This document shows, piece after piece, positions 8,914 to 17,546 of a stretch of DNA of 35,348 nucleotides. Within the stretch, counting starts at the first letter, position 1. The number at the start of each line of letters is the position of its first letter. A program made the position numbers and the translations under genes. The notes under the pieces are model-generated. The model was not told the DNA's origin and ran no database searches. It was given only the letters and a program-made list of their open reading frames with translations. The DNA is from Bacillota bacterium (lineage in GTDB: Bacteria; Bacillota; Clostridia; SK-Y3): contig JAKSBV010000033.1 in assembly GCA_022360955.1 (NCBI GenBank), forward strand, positions 1-35,348, given 5' to 3'.

Positions 8914-9301
8914 TAATAATATCATGCAATCTTTCAAACAACAGACCCGCTACAAACCATGCCGGCACATAGTCAAGTCGTATCAAACCGCCTATTGCGT
9001 ACTTCGTACTACCGGAATAATCCCATGGACATAATCCCACCACGCTTTTTAGCGTCCAGCCGGCTACATATTCTATGGTCAGAATAATAACTACCCAAAT
9101 CCCTCCTCTCACCAGCCACGGCAAAAAGCGAATGCTATTATGAACCGGTTCTAAAAAGACTGCTAAGCCGTATATGGGAAACATCCATAAATAAGTCGTA
9201 CCCCTTAAGCGTAAATCTCCGCCAATCAACGAACTTGTACCTGTCCAAAAAATTTCCATCGCCCATCCAAACAAACCATAAATAAAGAAACGTATCAGCA
9301 T
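8885..9301 (-). CDS. Multi-pass membrane protein, putative ABC-transporter type IV family (PF06541-like)
   Basis: The 138-residue protein has about four hydrophobic segments. It shows features I associate with PF06541: GLFGWAMEIFWTG near the N-terminus, LRGTTYLWMFPIYGL in the middle, and CPWDYSG near residue 93. Its function is not established; the family name reflects weak evidence. The ATG at 9301 has no visible Shine-Dalgarno sequence, and a nine-pair hairpin (9313-9338) lies just upstream. A stop codon blocks any longer start nearby. It is followed by its own terminator and appears to be a single-gene unit. Confidence 0.8.
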   Translation of the reverse strand: MLIRFFIYGLFGWAMEIFWTGTSSLIGGDLRLRGTTYLWMFPIYGLAVFLEPVHNSIRFLPWLVRGGIWVVIILTIEYVAGWTLKSVVGLCPWDYSGSTKYAIGGLIRLDYVPAWFVAGLLFERLHDIITSPAMLGLK

Positions 9302-9312
9302 GATTCTAGTTT

Positions 9313-9338
9313 GTGAATAAAATCACATCTTTATTCAC
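9313..9338 (-). promoter_or_regulatory. Hairpin directly upstream of the PF06541-like gene
   Basis: Perfect arms GTGAATAAA (9313-9321) and TTTATTCAC (9330-9338) with an eight-base loop end 12 bases before the ATG. It occupies the place where a ribosome binding site would be expected, so it may affect translation. It could instead be an operator. Confidence 0.4.
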
Positions 9339-9378
9339 GGATTTTTATTCCCTAAGAGATCGCATACATAACACAAAG

Positions 9379-9417
9379 CGGAAGAATATATCCCTTGTTA
9401 AAATAACATTCTTCCGC
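9379..9417 (-). terminator. Hairpin after the activase operon
   Basis: Perfect 10-base arms GCGGAAGAAT (9379-9388) and ATTCTTCCGC (9408-9417) lie about 80 bases after the activase stop. The following minus-strand sequence has only three U residues, so it is an imperfect terminator or an mRNA-stabilising stem. Confidence 0.5.
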
Positions 9418-9497
9418 TAAAATATGCAGATCCTCATAACTAAAACAACAAGTCCCTAAAAATATTAATAATATGAAAACATTTGGTCCGGCTCCGC

Positions 9498-10466
9498 TTA
9501 TCCTGTTACAGAATTAGCCCACTTACCGCATTTATCGCCCCATATGGCAACGGTTTTTCCGTTTAATTCAACTTTAATCACTTCACAGCAGTTCGCACAA
9601 TCTTCACATTCGAAACTTCTCGGTTTAAATGCTAACTCAGCAGCCCCAAAACCTCTGAATTTCGTTTCTTCTCCTGACACTTCAATATACTCTTTTGCAA
9701 GAATGGCCGCACCTATTGCGCCCATTACATTATAATACTTGGGGATAATGATTTCACACCCAAGCTCCCTTTCAAAAGCGGCTTTGATCCCTTTATTGGC
9801 CGCCACGCCTCCCTGAAAAACATAAGGGGCCTTAAGGGCCTTTCCCCGGCCGAGGTTATTGATATAATTCCTCACCAATGCATCACACAAGCCTTTGATA
9901 ATTTCAGCTTTTGAAAACCCGTACTGCTGTTTTGCGATCATGTCCGATTCGGCAAAAACCGTACACCGCCCCGCAATTCGCACATCTTTCTTTGCAGTAA
10001 GGGCAAGACCCCCAAAATCCTGAATAGGAACACCAAGCCGTTCGGACTGATGATCCAAAAAGGAGCCTGTCCCCGCCGCACAAACAGTATTCATCGCAAA
10101 ATCAACCACCATTTTATCTTGGATAATGATAATCTTTGAATCCTGTCCTCCAATTTCCAAAATAGTATTGACCGTAGGATGAAAATTGACTGTTGCCGTC
10201 GCATGGGCCGTTATTTCATTTTTTACAATATCCGCCCCCACCAGAATACCTGCTAATTGTCTTCCGCTGCCCGTTGTACCTACACCCTTTACCGTATAAA
10301 AAATGCGCTTTAAATCTTCCTCCAATAATTTTAGTCCCTTTTTAACGGACTCCAACGGCTGACCGTTGGTGCGCGTATACTCTTTGAAAATAATATGGTC
10401 GTTCTGGTCCATCGCTACTACATTCGTACTGACCGATCCTACATCTATTCCGATATATATGTCCAT
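9498..10466 (-). CDS. BadF/BcrA/HgdC-type ATP-dependent activase (ASKHA fold, 4Fe-4S)
   Basis: These activases use ATP hydrolysis to inject a low-potential electron into a partner dehydratase or reductase. The 322-residue protein has the phosphate-binding motif GIDVGS (6-11), a second glycine motif GTTGSGR and EIGGQDSK. C129 in NTVCAAGTGS and C168 in AGRCTVF would hold the [4Fe-4S] cluster bridging a homodimer. Beyond the usual fold is a C-terminal extension with C-x2-C-x2-CC and a further cysteine (about 289-315), which may bind another metal centre. It is the third gene after the two dehydratase-like proteins, 91 bases downstream, with a GGGGGT ribosome binding site. Its substrate is unknown. 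Confidence 0.93.
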   Translation of the reverse strand: MDIYIGIDVGSVSTNVVAMDQNDHIIFKEYTRTNGQPLESVKKGLKLLEEDLKRIFYTVKGVGTTGSGRQLAGILVGADIVKNEITAHATATVNFHPTVNTILEIGGQDSKIIIIQDKMVVDFAMNTVCAAGTGSFLDHQSERLGVPIQDFGGLALTAKKDVRIAGRCTVFAESDMIAKQQYGFSKAEIIKGLCDALVRNYINNLGRGKALKAPYVFQGGVAANKGIKAAFERELGCEIIIPKYYNVMGAIGAAILAKEYIEVSGEETKFRGFGAAELAFKPRSFECEDCANCCEVIKVELNGKTVAIWGDKCGKWANSVTG

Positions 10467-10557
10467 CGTAATACCCCCATTTTGCTTATCAGTGATCGTC
10501 TGCGATAGTTAAACATACAGCATATGCTATAGTCTACCCACAAGCCTAACCCCTATA

Positions 10558-11709
10558 TTATCCGGCAAGCTCTTCCGGCACTTTGTCCGTATATTCCGGT
10601 TCTTTCACTTCTTTTTTCTGCACACTGCCTCCTCTCTTCTTATTTCGTACCAAATCTACAAACGCTTCTATTCTGGTTCGATTATTGGCCGTACCGTTTT
10701 GCTCATCTAAAGAAAGGGATAATATCGGCAGATCCAGCTCTTGTGAAATCGTAGGTATGGCACTTTGTGTGATTAGTTCGGGCAAACACCCAAAGGGCAT
10801 GAGGTGAACGACCGCATCAAAGCCCCTCTCCTTAAAATCCACCATCCATCCTATATTCTCCATATCATGTCCGCCCAAATTCATTTTTACAAATCGTTTG
10901 GCTTTATGAATGACTTGATGAGATTTGCTGCCCCCGATAAAATTCGGCTGAATATTGTGCTTTACCCAATCGGAGATATACTGTACACTTTCAACCTCAA
11001 TACCCATACTGTTCAATGTCTGTTCAATATCCATATTTGTCGAACTTTCCATGATCACATATATTTCTCCGACAATGCCTATTCTGATTTTCTCTTCCTC
11101 TTCTACTTTTTTCAAAGGCACTTCTTGCAGCATTTTACGTGCCTGCTCCGTCACTTTATCGATATCCTTTTGTGTCCAACATCCGTCATACATCCTTTGG
11201 ATTTCAAGCCAAACACGATTGAAATCCCCCCTTTTCTGCTCATAAGCCCTTAGCACTTTGATCTCCTTTTCGATCTCATCCATCCGGCATATGATCTGGT
11301 AGCTAAGCCACAGGTTCTTAAGTACTTTTATAATGGGGATCTTATTCTTTATTTTTTTTAAATTATCATAAAAAAGTCCGAAGTCTCGAAACATCGAATC
11401 AAAAACGATGAATTTAACATCGTGCCCCATACTTTTCAAGATTTTCTGGTGTATTTCTCCGTAAAGGCCCGCTCTGCAGGGTCCGTTCCCCCCCGAAGCA
11501 ACAATAACGTTCGCACCTGCTTGTACAGCCTCAATATATGTACCCATGATCACCTTAAAAGGAAAACATATGAATTCAGGGCTATATTTTACACCCAAAT
11601 CAATTGTTTTTTGTGTTGGTTTCTGAGGCATGACGACCTCGTGTCCCAACGTCTCAAATACTTTTTTATACCCGGTAACACATCCCATATAAGGAAAAGA
11701 AACTTTCAT
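10558..11709 (-). CDS. DUF2229/HgdB-like acyl-CoA dehydratase-related protein
   Basis: The 383-residue protein belongs to the group related to 2-hydroxyacyl-CoA dehydratase subunits (HgdB/DUF2229, often named CoA-enzyme-activase-related). Probable cluster-binding cysteines are C10 (MGCVTG), C48 (FICFPFK), C78 (GPCRAG) and a later one in PFGCLPE. The C-terminal tail is charged and variable. Its ATG overlaps the previous stop (ATGA), with AAGGAGAG upstream, so translation is coupled. Many Clostridia have these modules fused into one very long protein; here they are separate. Enzymatic activity is not established, and it may be a reductase rather than a dehydratase. Confidence 0.88.
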   Translation of the reverse strand: MKVSFPYMGCVTGYKKVFETLGHEVVMPQKPTQKTIDLGVKYSPEFICFPFKVIMGTYIEAVQAGANVIVASGGNGPCRAGLYGEIHQKILKSMGHDVKFIVFDSMFRDFGLFYDNLKKIKNKIPIIKVLKNLWLSYQIICRMDEIEKEIKVLRAYEQKRGDFNRVWLEIQRMYDGCWTQKDIDKVTEQARKMLQEVPLKKVEEEEKIRIGIVGEIYVIMESSTNMDIEQTLNSMGIEVESVQYISDWVKHNIQPNFIGGSKSHQVIHKAKRFVKMNLGGHDMENIGWMVDFKERGFDAVVHLMPFGCLPELITQSAIPTISQELDLPILSLSLDEQNGTANNRTRIEAFVDLVRNKKRGGSVQKKEVKEPEYTDKVPEELAG

Positions 11710-12707
11710 GCCAATTCTCTCCTTCGTTCACTGATTTTTTGCCTCTTTATCATATCAACAAATGCCTCAATTCTAGTCAATAGATGGCTTTCTCCCGTAT
11801 GCTCGTCTACCCGTATCGTCATAAAAGGCTTTTTAAATTTTTCACTGTCCAGCTCCATCATTTTTCCTACGATAGAATCAGGTCCACACCCAAAAGCAGT
11901 AATATGAATGAGTCCGTCAATTTGATGATTTTCCATTAGTTCCACGGCAGCACCATAGATTTTATCGGTAAAGGTCCAGTACAAATTTTTAGATTTTCGT
12001 TTAAATTTTTCATGAATGCGTTTTTCATCCAACATCTCAAAAGTAATCACTCTTACATTCATTCCATGTAATTTTTTAATAATGTCCATGCTCACAAAAG
12101 GGTCATACACGTTATAGACATACCCGAGCACGCCCAGTGTAATGTCATGGGTATGATGCGCTGTTCTTTCACTTCCCCTCATATCTTCCGAACACATCTT
12201 TTCCGCTTCTTCAATCGTAAAACCTTGCTTACAGCAGTCTCTAAAGTGCTGCCAAACCCTTTCTGCTGTCTTTAAAGCCTTTTTTAATTCTTTCGGGGTA
12301 ACCTGCAGGGCCTCACAAAGCGGTCTGTAATTGGTCCATTCGCAAGTACTTTCTTTTTTCCCTTGAATGTCCACCGTCAAAATCTTACTTTTCACGCCAT
12401 CAATCGTATAATCGGCCAATTCGGGCAATCCGATAAATTTAGGACAAAACCATTTACCCGATTCTACCCCGATAAACCGGGGAATAAAAATATAGTCCAC
12501 TTCTTTGGATAAAAGATTTATAATATGCCCGTTAAATATCTTGATCGGAAGACATATTTCCGGAACTGTCACCTTTACACCCTCTTGAACAAGCTGTTTG
12601 GAAGTAATATCCGAGATGACTATCTCTACACCCAGTTGTTCAAATAGACTTTTCCACAAGGGATAATAATAATGGTAAAGCAATGCACGAGGCAAACCTA
12701 TCCTCAC
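11706..12707 (-). CDS. 2-hydroxyacyl-CoA dehydratase-like (HgdB/DUF2229 family) protein
   Basis: The 333-residue product is homologous in layout to its downstream neighbour: RIGLPRALLYH at the N-terminus, cysteines in PEICLPIK and KWFCPKF, and a later AFGCGPDS. It is likely one half of a two-protein, Fe-S containing partner of the activase. I place the start at GTG 12707, because AGGAG lies eight bases upstream. The in-frame ATG at 12737 would put that ribosome binding site inside the gene. It is the first enzyme gene after the TetR regulator (92-base gap, no terminator seen) and overlaps the next gene by four bases. Confidence 0.88.
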   Translation of the reverse strand: MRIGLPRALLYHYYYPLWKSLFEQLGVEIVISDITSKQLVQEGVKVTVPEICLPIKIFNGHIINLLSKEVDYIFIPRFIGVESGKWFCPKFIGLPELADYTIDGVKSKILTVDIQGKKESTCEWTNYRPLCEALQVTPKELKKALKTAERVWQHFRDCCKQGFTIEEAEKMCSEDMRGSERTAHHTHDITLGVLGYVYNVYDPFVSMDIIKKLHGMNVRVITFEMLDEKRIHEKFKRKSKNLYWTFTDKIYGAAVELMENHQIDGLIHITAFGCGPDSIVGKMMELDSEKFKKPFMTIRVDEHTGESHLLTRIEAFVDMIKRQKISERRRELA

Positions 12708-12799
12708 AAAATCATCTCCTATACAGTTTTTTATCATATCACTATTTTACAACAATATTAAACCATTCACAACATTTTACTACTACTCCTCCACGCGGC

Positions 12800-13402
12800 C
12801 TATTTTTTTATATCTTGCCATAGCAGTCGGAAAATTTCCCTTTTTCTGTTTTCGATCAGTATCTCCACCTGCTCATCTGCAAACTCCAAAGCCGATGAAA
12901 TAACCGGCAAAGACATGAGGAAAAATAGGTCCAAGCTTAAAAGATTCAAGATAAACTCAAACGCATCTATCCTTCTTATTTCTCCTTTCTTGACTGCTTC
13001 ATTGATTTTCCGGGCCACCAGGCTCCCTACGACATCGAACATTCTTCTAAAGGATTCTTTTACTGCATCATGATCATTTCTTATTTCCCATAACAAGAAG
13101 TTTAAAATATTTCCTTTTTGGATAAAAAATTTGCAGTGGGTATCAATCAAAACCATTAACATTTCTTTAAAAGAATTTGTCTTTGTGATATCCAACAGAA
13201 AAAGATTCATTAATTCGGAAAATGCACTATCCAATGCTCTTTGAAACAATTGATCTTTGCTTCGAAAGTAATAATGAATTAATGCTTTATTCACTCCCGC
13301 TTCATCGGCAATTGCCTGCATACGCGCTCCGCCTCTGCCTTTTGCAACAAATTCCTTTTTAGCGGCTTTTAATATTTTCTCTTCTACTTTCGTATCGGTC
13401 AT
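12800..13402 (-). CDS. TetR-family transcriptional regulator
   Basis: The 200-residue protein has the N-terminal TetR helix-turn-helix (about 8-55, with GGARMQAIADEAGVNKALIHYYF) and a ligand-binding C-terminal half. I start at ATG 13402 because AGAGGT precedes it. The frame is open up to 13462, but that stretch lies in the operator and has no ribosome binding site. The promoter (13469-13497) and palindromic TTAACCA sites just downstream imply autorepression. The dehydratase/activase genes follow in the same direction with no intervening terminator, so they are probably under its control. The ligand is unknown; an acyl-CoA is one guess. Confidence 0.92.
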   Translation of the reverse strand: MTDTKVEEKILKAAKKEFVAKGRGGARMQAIADEAGVNKALIHYYFRSKDQLFQRALDSAFSELMNLFLLDITKTNSFKEMLMVLIDTHCKFFIQKGNILNFLLWEIRNDHDAVKESFRRMFDVVGSLVARKINEAVKKGEIRRIDAFEFILNLLSLDLFFLMSLPVISSALEFADEQVEILIENRKREIFRLLWQDIKK

Positions 13403-13429
13403 AAAATTACCTCTAAACTGTATATTTAC

Positions 13430-13460
13430 GTTAACCAGATGGATTAACCAAATGGTTAAC
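13430..13460 (-). promoter_or_regulatory. Predicted TetR operator with three half-sites
   Basis: TTAACCA (13444-13450) and TGGTTAA (13453-13459) form a 16-base palindrome with a two-base centre. A further TTAACCA at 13431-13437, 13 bases from the second half-site, makes an overlapping weaker palindrome. The site begins about ten bases past the -10 box, where a bound repressor would block transcription. Confidence 0.75.
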
Positions 13461-13468
13461 ACACCTAT

Positions 13469-13497
13469 ATACTAAAATATGCCTACCCTTTTGTCAA
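13469..13497 (-). promoter_or_regulatory. SigA-type promoter of the tetR-dehydratase unit
   Basis: On the minus strand a consensus -35 TTGACA (13492-13497) is followed after 17 bases by TAGTAT (13469-13474). Its near-consensus boxes suggest strong transcription when not repressed. Confidence 0.85.
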
Positions 13498-13612
13498 GTT
13501 TTTTCTAAATTTTGATATAAAACAATATATTCACATAATGTTATTTATATGAGTTAAAATCCAAAAAACAGACTTTAAAAAGCCGAACTTGAGGAGAATG
13601 AAAAATTGTGCT

Positions 13613-13667
13613 AAAAAAAGAACTGTCTCATTTCCGACAGCACTTTCTATCGCGAGACAGCCTTTTT
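13613..13667 (-). terminator. Terminator after the MoxR cluster
   Basis: Arms CTGTCTC (13623-13629) and GAGACAG (13654-13660) form the stem. On the minus strand it is followed within two bases by a U-rich tract opposite 13613-13619. A T-run on the plus side (13663-13667) makes it potentially bidirectional. It ends the five-gene cluster and separates it from tetR. Confidence 0.75.
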
Positions 13668-13685
13668 ATATTCAATACACATTGA

Positions 13686-14669
13686 TCATGTAACCTGCCC
13701 TTTTATAAGTTCCCCAATGACCGTATCCGTATCAATTCCTTCGGATATCCCTTCAAAATTCAAATGGACCCTGTGTCGTAGGGCAGGATAGGCTACATAT
13801 TGAATGTCTTCAAAGGAAACATTATACCGTCCTGCCAGCAAAGCCCTAATTCTGGCACCGCTGATTATACTTTGCGCCCCCCTGGGGCTGGAGCCATAGC
13901 GCACATACCGCGTCGTGATCTCCGGCGCCTCGGCATGCTCCGGATGGGTAGCCATGACCAGTTTTAATGCATAGTCCATGACAGGCTTGGCAACAGGTAC
14001 ATGCCTGGCAACCTCTTTCATTTTTAGAATTTCACTGCCTGTGGTCACTGCAGTTAAGGCCTCGGATACCTGGGCCGTGGTTAAGGTTATGATATCATGC
14101 AGCTCTTCCAAAGAGGGAAATTTCACATTGAGTTTGAATAAAAACCTATCTAATTGTGCTTCCGGCAAAGGATAGGTTCCTTCCATCTCAATAGGGTTCT
14201 GCGTAGCCAGGACGAAAAACGGCTGGGGCAATTGATACGTATTGCTTCCCACCGTAACGGTCTGTTCCTGCATTGCTTCCAACAATGCACTTTGGGTTTT
14301 GGGGGTGGCCCTGTTGATTTCATCGGCAAGGACAATATGGCTGAACACAGGGCCTTTTTCAAATCTAAATTGACTTGTTCCCTCCCCGCCTCGCGTCACG
14401 ACATTGGTTCCTATCACATCGGCCGGCATCAAATCCGGGGTAAATTGTATTCTGGAAAACTGTAAATCCAGCACTTTCCCAATGGTTTTTACGAGCTGCG
14501 TTTTTCCCAGGCCGGGTAAGCCTTCCAGCAATACGTTGCCCCCGGCCAAAATACAAATCAGCACCTGCCGTACAATCTCCTTCTGCCCGATGATCTGCTT
14601 GGAGATTTCCTTTTCAATGTTGTCTACCGCAGCAGCAAATCGCTGAAAGTCACTTCCGTTAATATCCAT
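13686..14669 (-). CDS. MoxR-family AAA+ ATPase
   Basis: MoxR ATPases are AAA+ chaperones thought to remodel or activate VWA-domain and metal-containing complexes. The 327-residue protein shows Walker A GLPGLGKT (50-57), Walker B with HIVLADEINRA, a sensor region in FVLATQNP, and the family motif QFTPDLMPADV. It is of standard length. It is the last gene of the cluster, after a 198-base gap holding no gene I can support, and has a GGAGAATACAC ribosome binding site. No DUF58 or VWA gene follows; a terminator comes instead. Confidence 0.95.
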   Translation of the reverse strand: MDINGSDFQRFAAAVDNIEKEISKQIIGQKEIVRQVLICILAGGNVLLEGLPGLGKTQLVKTIGKVLDLQFSRIQFTPDLMPADVIGTNVVTRGGEGTSQFRFEKGPVFSHIVLADEINRATPKTQSALLEAMQEQTVTVGSNTYQLPQPFFVLATQNPIEMEGTYPLPEAQLDRFLFKLNVKFPSLEELHDIITLTTAQVSEALTAVTTGSEILKMKEVARHVPVAKPVMDYALKLVMATHPEHAEAPEITTRYVRYGSSPRGAQSIISGARIRALLAGRYNVSFEDIQYVAYPALRHRVHLNFEGISEGIDTDTVIGELIKGQVT

Positions 14670-14867
14670 GTGTATTCTCCTTTATGGCTTTATTTGATAT
14701 TTCATATACACACACTTAGAAAAATCAAGAATAGGGAAGATGCACAAACTCCGGTTGAAGAAAATTATTGCAATAACTGATATTCCAAGGCTATTTCCAT
14801 CATATCCTTCAACTTAATCAAATACGCCTATATAGCCAAGAAGCCTTATAGAGAGATTTAGAGCTTA

Positions 14868-16523
14868 CTATTCTTCCAAAGAAGAAAAATATTCTTCCAC
14901 CAGCATCTTCATGCCGGAAGGTATGGATGTCCTGCTCAGGCTGTTCATAGCCTCATATTTATACTGTCCCAATACCTCATGGTAAGGCCGCGACTCTCCT
15001 CTTGTTACGCTCCCGTTTTCTATCTGAATCTGCCGAACACTGCCGGCATTGTTATGAATACCGTTCACATTGGATATTTCACCATCGCCGCCTAATCTTT
15101 TAAAAGTATAAATTTCTTCGTAGTCTCCGACCTGCTTCCGGCCCGGTGATTTCTCCGCTCCTCCGGTGGACGGGCCTTGATTGCCGCTGTCATCACTTCC
15201 ATGGCTCGTACCACTGCCGGCGCCCTTACCACCGGCTCCGCTGCCGTTGCTGCCATCGTCCTGCCCGCTGCCGCTACCGCTGCCTGCCCCTGACCGGTTA
15301 CCTTTTTCCCCGTCACTGCCTTCGGTATCCGGCGAACCGTTACCACTTTGACCGGTTGAATCGTTCCCTTGCCCCGGCGAACCCAGCCGGCTCACCAAGG
15401 TCGGATTTTGTGTTTGCCCTGATCCGGCAGCGGAAAGATTGGCTTTGGATTGTTGAAGCGTCTGCGTCAACTGCTGTAAGGACTGACGAAGGGCAGGATC
15501 TTGGGCAAGGCGGCTTATGGCTGTATTTAATTGCGCCAGCCGGCCGGAGAATTGTCCGTCCTGCATCCCTTGGGCCAATTGCTGACATGCGGCAGCAAGC
15601 TGGGGATTCGCATCTATTTCCTTGGAAATATTTTTCAATTCCTCGGCCAGCTGTTGCCTTTCCCGGTGATTCATGGTTTTCAATGCTTTTTCAAGCTCTT
15701 CCAGCTGCTTTTTGATGGCATCGCTTTCTCCTGTTTCAAGTGCCTTTCCCAGTTCGCGTGTCGCCTCAAACTCTGACAACTGCCGGCCCAGCCGCGCCAA
15801 ATCCTTGTCTAAAGATTTTTGCCGGATCTCACCCAGCCTATGTTGGGCACGAGCTAATGCCTTTAGGGCTTCCGACTCGTTTTCAGACTTTCTCAGGTCC
15901 TTTGCCAACACATCCAATTGTCTATCCAACTCTTTCAAAACCTTCGGCGTTAACCGGCTGTTAGCAGCAAGCTTTTCCCGTTCCTTTTCAATACGCTTTA
16001 CCTCTCTTTTAATTTCTTGCTGTATCCTTTCTCTTTCTTTGGCAATTTCCCTATTTGGCGCAGGGACCATGAGCGTGATAATCATCACCAATGATAAAGC
16101 CAGGATTGCAAATATCTTTTTTCGATCCGCTCTTAAAGGATATGCACTTTTAACATCCAGGGCCTTCACGGCTTTGAGGGCATCAAACCGCTGTATGTTT
16201 GCAACGGGATTGTCCTCATCCTTATATTCAAAGGCTGTGACCAGCCTTTCTTTGAGTCCTAACGCATCTCCCTCCGCTAATACTTTTTGATCCTTTGGGA
16301 GCATGAACAATGCTGCAATGATGCTGAGTACAAAAATAACAATAAAGCTGACAAGCATTTTCTGCACCATAAATGTAACAGGCACAAGCAACGCCCCAAT
16401 GGCCATGAACAGGCCGACACCCAGCCCAACACACAGTCCCCAAAGCATACAATCAATAATGCTATTGGCAAACACGCGTAACCGCAGCGGCTTTAAGGCC
16501 CGATATAATTCCGAAATATGCAT
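14868..16523 (-). CDS. Membrane-anchored coiled-coil protein with Gly/Ser-rich linker, unknown function
   Basis: I do not recognise a named family. From the start at ATG 16523 (AAAGGGGGG upstream) the 551-residue protein has three hydrophobic segments (about 21-45, 52-76 and 135-153). A long charged and Gln-rich coiled-coil region (about 155-350) follows, then a low-complexity Gly/Ser/Asp linker (about 375-470) and a conserved-looking C-terminal domain. A longer frame to 16583 reads through an intergenic repeat and is unlikely. It sits between the ABC-2 permease and moxR, so it may link the membrane transporter to the ATPase. The linker is locally G+C-rich on the coding strand. Confidence 0.85.
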   Translation of the reverse strand: MHISELYRALKPLRLRVFANSIIDCMLWGLCVGLGVGLFMAIGALLVPVTFMVQKMLVSFIVIFVLSIIAALFMLPKDQKVLAEGDALGLKERLVTAFEYKDEDNPVANIQRFDALKAVKALDVKSAYPLRADRKKIFAILALSLVMIITLMVPAPNREIAKERERIQQEIKREVKRIEKEREKLAANSRLTPKVLKELDRQLDVLAKDLRKSENESEALKALARAQHRLGEIRQKSLDKDLARLGRQLSEFEATRELGKALETGESDAIKKQLEELEKALKTMNHRERQQLAEELKNISKEIDANPQLAAACQQLAQGMQDGQFSGRLAQLNTAISRLAQDPALRQSLQQLTQTLQQSKANLSAAGSGQTQNPTLVSRLGSPGQGNDSTGQSGNGSPDTEGSDGEKGNRSGAGSGSGSGQDDGSNGSGAGGKGAGSGTSHGSDDSGNQGPSTGGAEKSPGRKQVGDYEEIYTFKRLGGDGEISNVNGIHNNAGSVRQIQIENGSVTRGESRPYHEVLGQYKYEAMNSLSRTSIPSGMKMLVEEYFSSLEE

Positions 16524-16545
16524 ATTCAGCCCCCCCTTTTTTAGC

Positions 16546-16680
16546 GTACAGCTGACAGGATACAGGATACAATAAAACTTCAATATACCTCATTCACAGG
16601 GATATGGCATATATCTGCACACAATAGGGTTGGTGCACAAAGATTTTAACTTTACGCTGTATCCCATACCCTATATCCCG
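16546..16680. repeat. Intergenic repeat between permease and coiled-coil gene
   Basis: GTACAGCTGACAG (16546-16558) is the exact reverse complement of 6051-6063. It is followed by a duplicated CAGGATA unit. At 16655-16680 a related stretch (CGCTGTATCCC, then CCTATATCCC) lies in the opposite sense. Together these nearly fill the gap between two cluster genes. Confidence 0.55.
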
Positions 16681-16682
16681 AC

Positions 16683-17546
16683 TTACCTTCTCCCCGGTTT
16701 GATCAGCCATGCGCTTAACAATAATAAAACAACGGATAAAACTATATTGAAACCGATGTTGATCATCCACGGAAGGTCTTCGATATAGTGGGGCACATTT
16801 GTGCTATGCCGTCGAAGCATCTCACTCACAAAACCAAAATGTCCTGTTTGCTTTTCTAAGAGAGCCCCTAACCCTATAAACGGATTAACAGACAATATGG
16901 ATAATGACTCCCAAAATGAAGGATACCATCCCAGCAATCTATGTCTAGTGACTGCATAAAATACATATCCTGCAATTGTGCCCACCACTAACATCAATAG
17001 TACCGTATACGTTACAATTGTTGCAACGGCTGTTCTTTTGAATAGGGAAGAAAAAAAGATACCTATGCTTCCTACTAAAAAGGCCGTCACAATCTGAAAC
17101 AAAAAAACACTTATAACATCCAAGGGCGAAATACCGCCATACAAAAATACTATGCTAAAAACAGGTATCGAAGCCGCAATCAGCAACATAACATGACTTA
17201 ACGATGCTGTTAATTTACCTATAACAACAGACCAGGAAGATAAACGAGTACAAAGAAGCAAATCCAATGTTTGTCTCTCCCTCTCCCCACTGATGGCGGC
17301 AGAGGTAAGACCGGGAATAATAAAGATCAATAAACCCAGCTGAAAAAAGGACAGCATGGTATAAATATTAAGTGCTGTTCTAGGATCAAAATTGCTATAA
17401 TACCCGTCTAAATTACGCGAAACAAAATATAATATCACTAGACCGCTAAGAAAAAGCAGATAGACACTTAGCAGCGCAGGGGCCCTCCAACTTCTCATTT
17501 TGATTTTGGCTTCTTTCTCTAAGACAGGATTTACGCTAAGCTTCAT
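16683..17546 (-). CDS. ABC-2 type transporter permease
   Basis: The 287-residue protein has about six hydrophobic segments (near 25-45, 65-82, 105-130, 138-165, 172-198 and 260-282). It carries the ABC-2 permease signature SGERERQTLDLLLCTRL at about 86-102. Its start overlaps the end of the ATPase gene by 11 bases, so the two form a coupled transporter. It may export a substrate or, like gliding-type ABC-2 systems, organise surface proteins. Confidence 0.93.
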   Translation of the reverse strand: MKLSVNPVLEKEAKIKMRSWRAPALLSVYLLFLSGLVILYFVSRNLDGYYSNFDPRTALNIYTMLSFFQLGLLIFIIPGLTSAAISGERERQTLDLLLCTRLSSWSVVIGKLTASLSHVMLLIAASIPVFSIVFLYGGISPLDVISVFLFQIVTAFLVGSIGIFFSSLFKRTAVATIVTYTVLLMLVVGTIAGYVFYAVTRHRLLGWYPSFWESLSILSVNPFIGLGALLEKQTGHFGFVSEMLRRHSTNVPHYIEDLPWMINIGFNIVLSVVLLLLSAWLIKPGRR

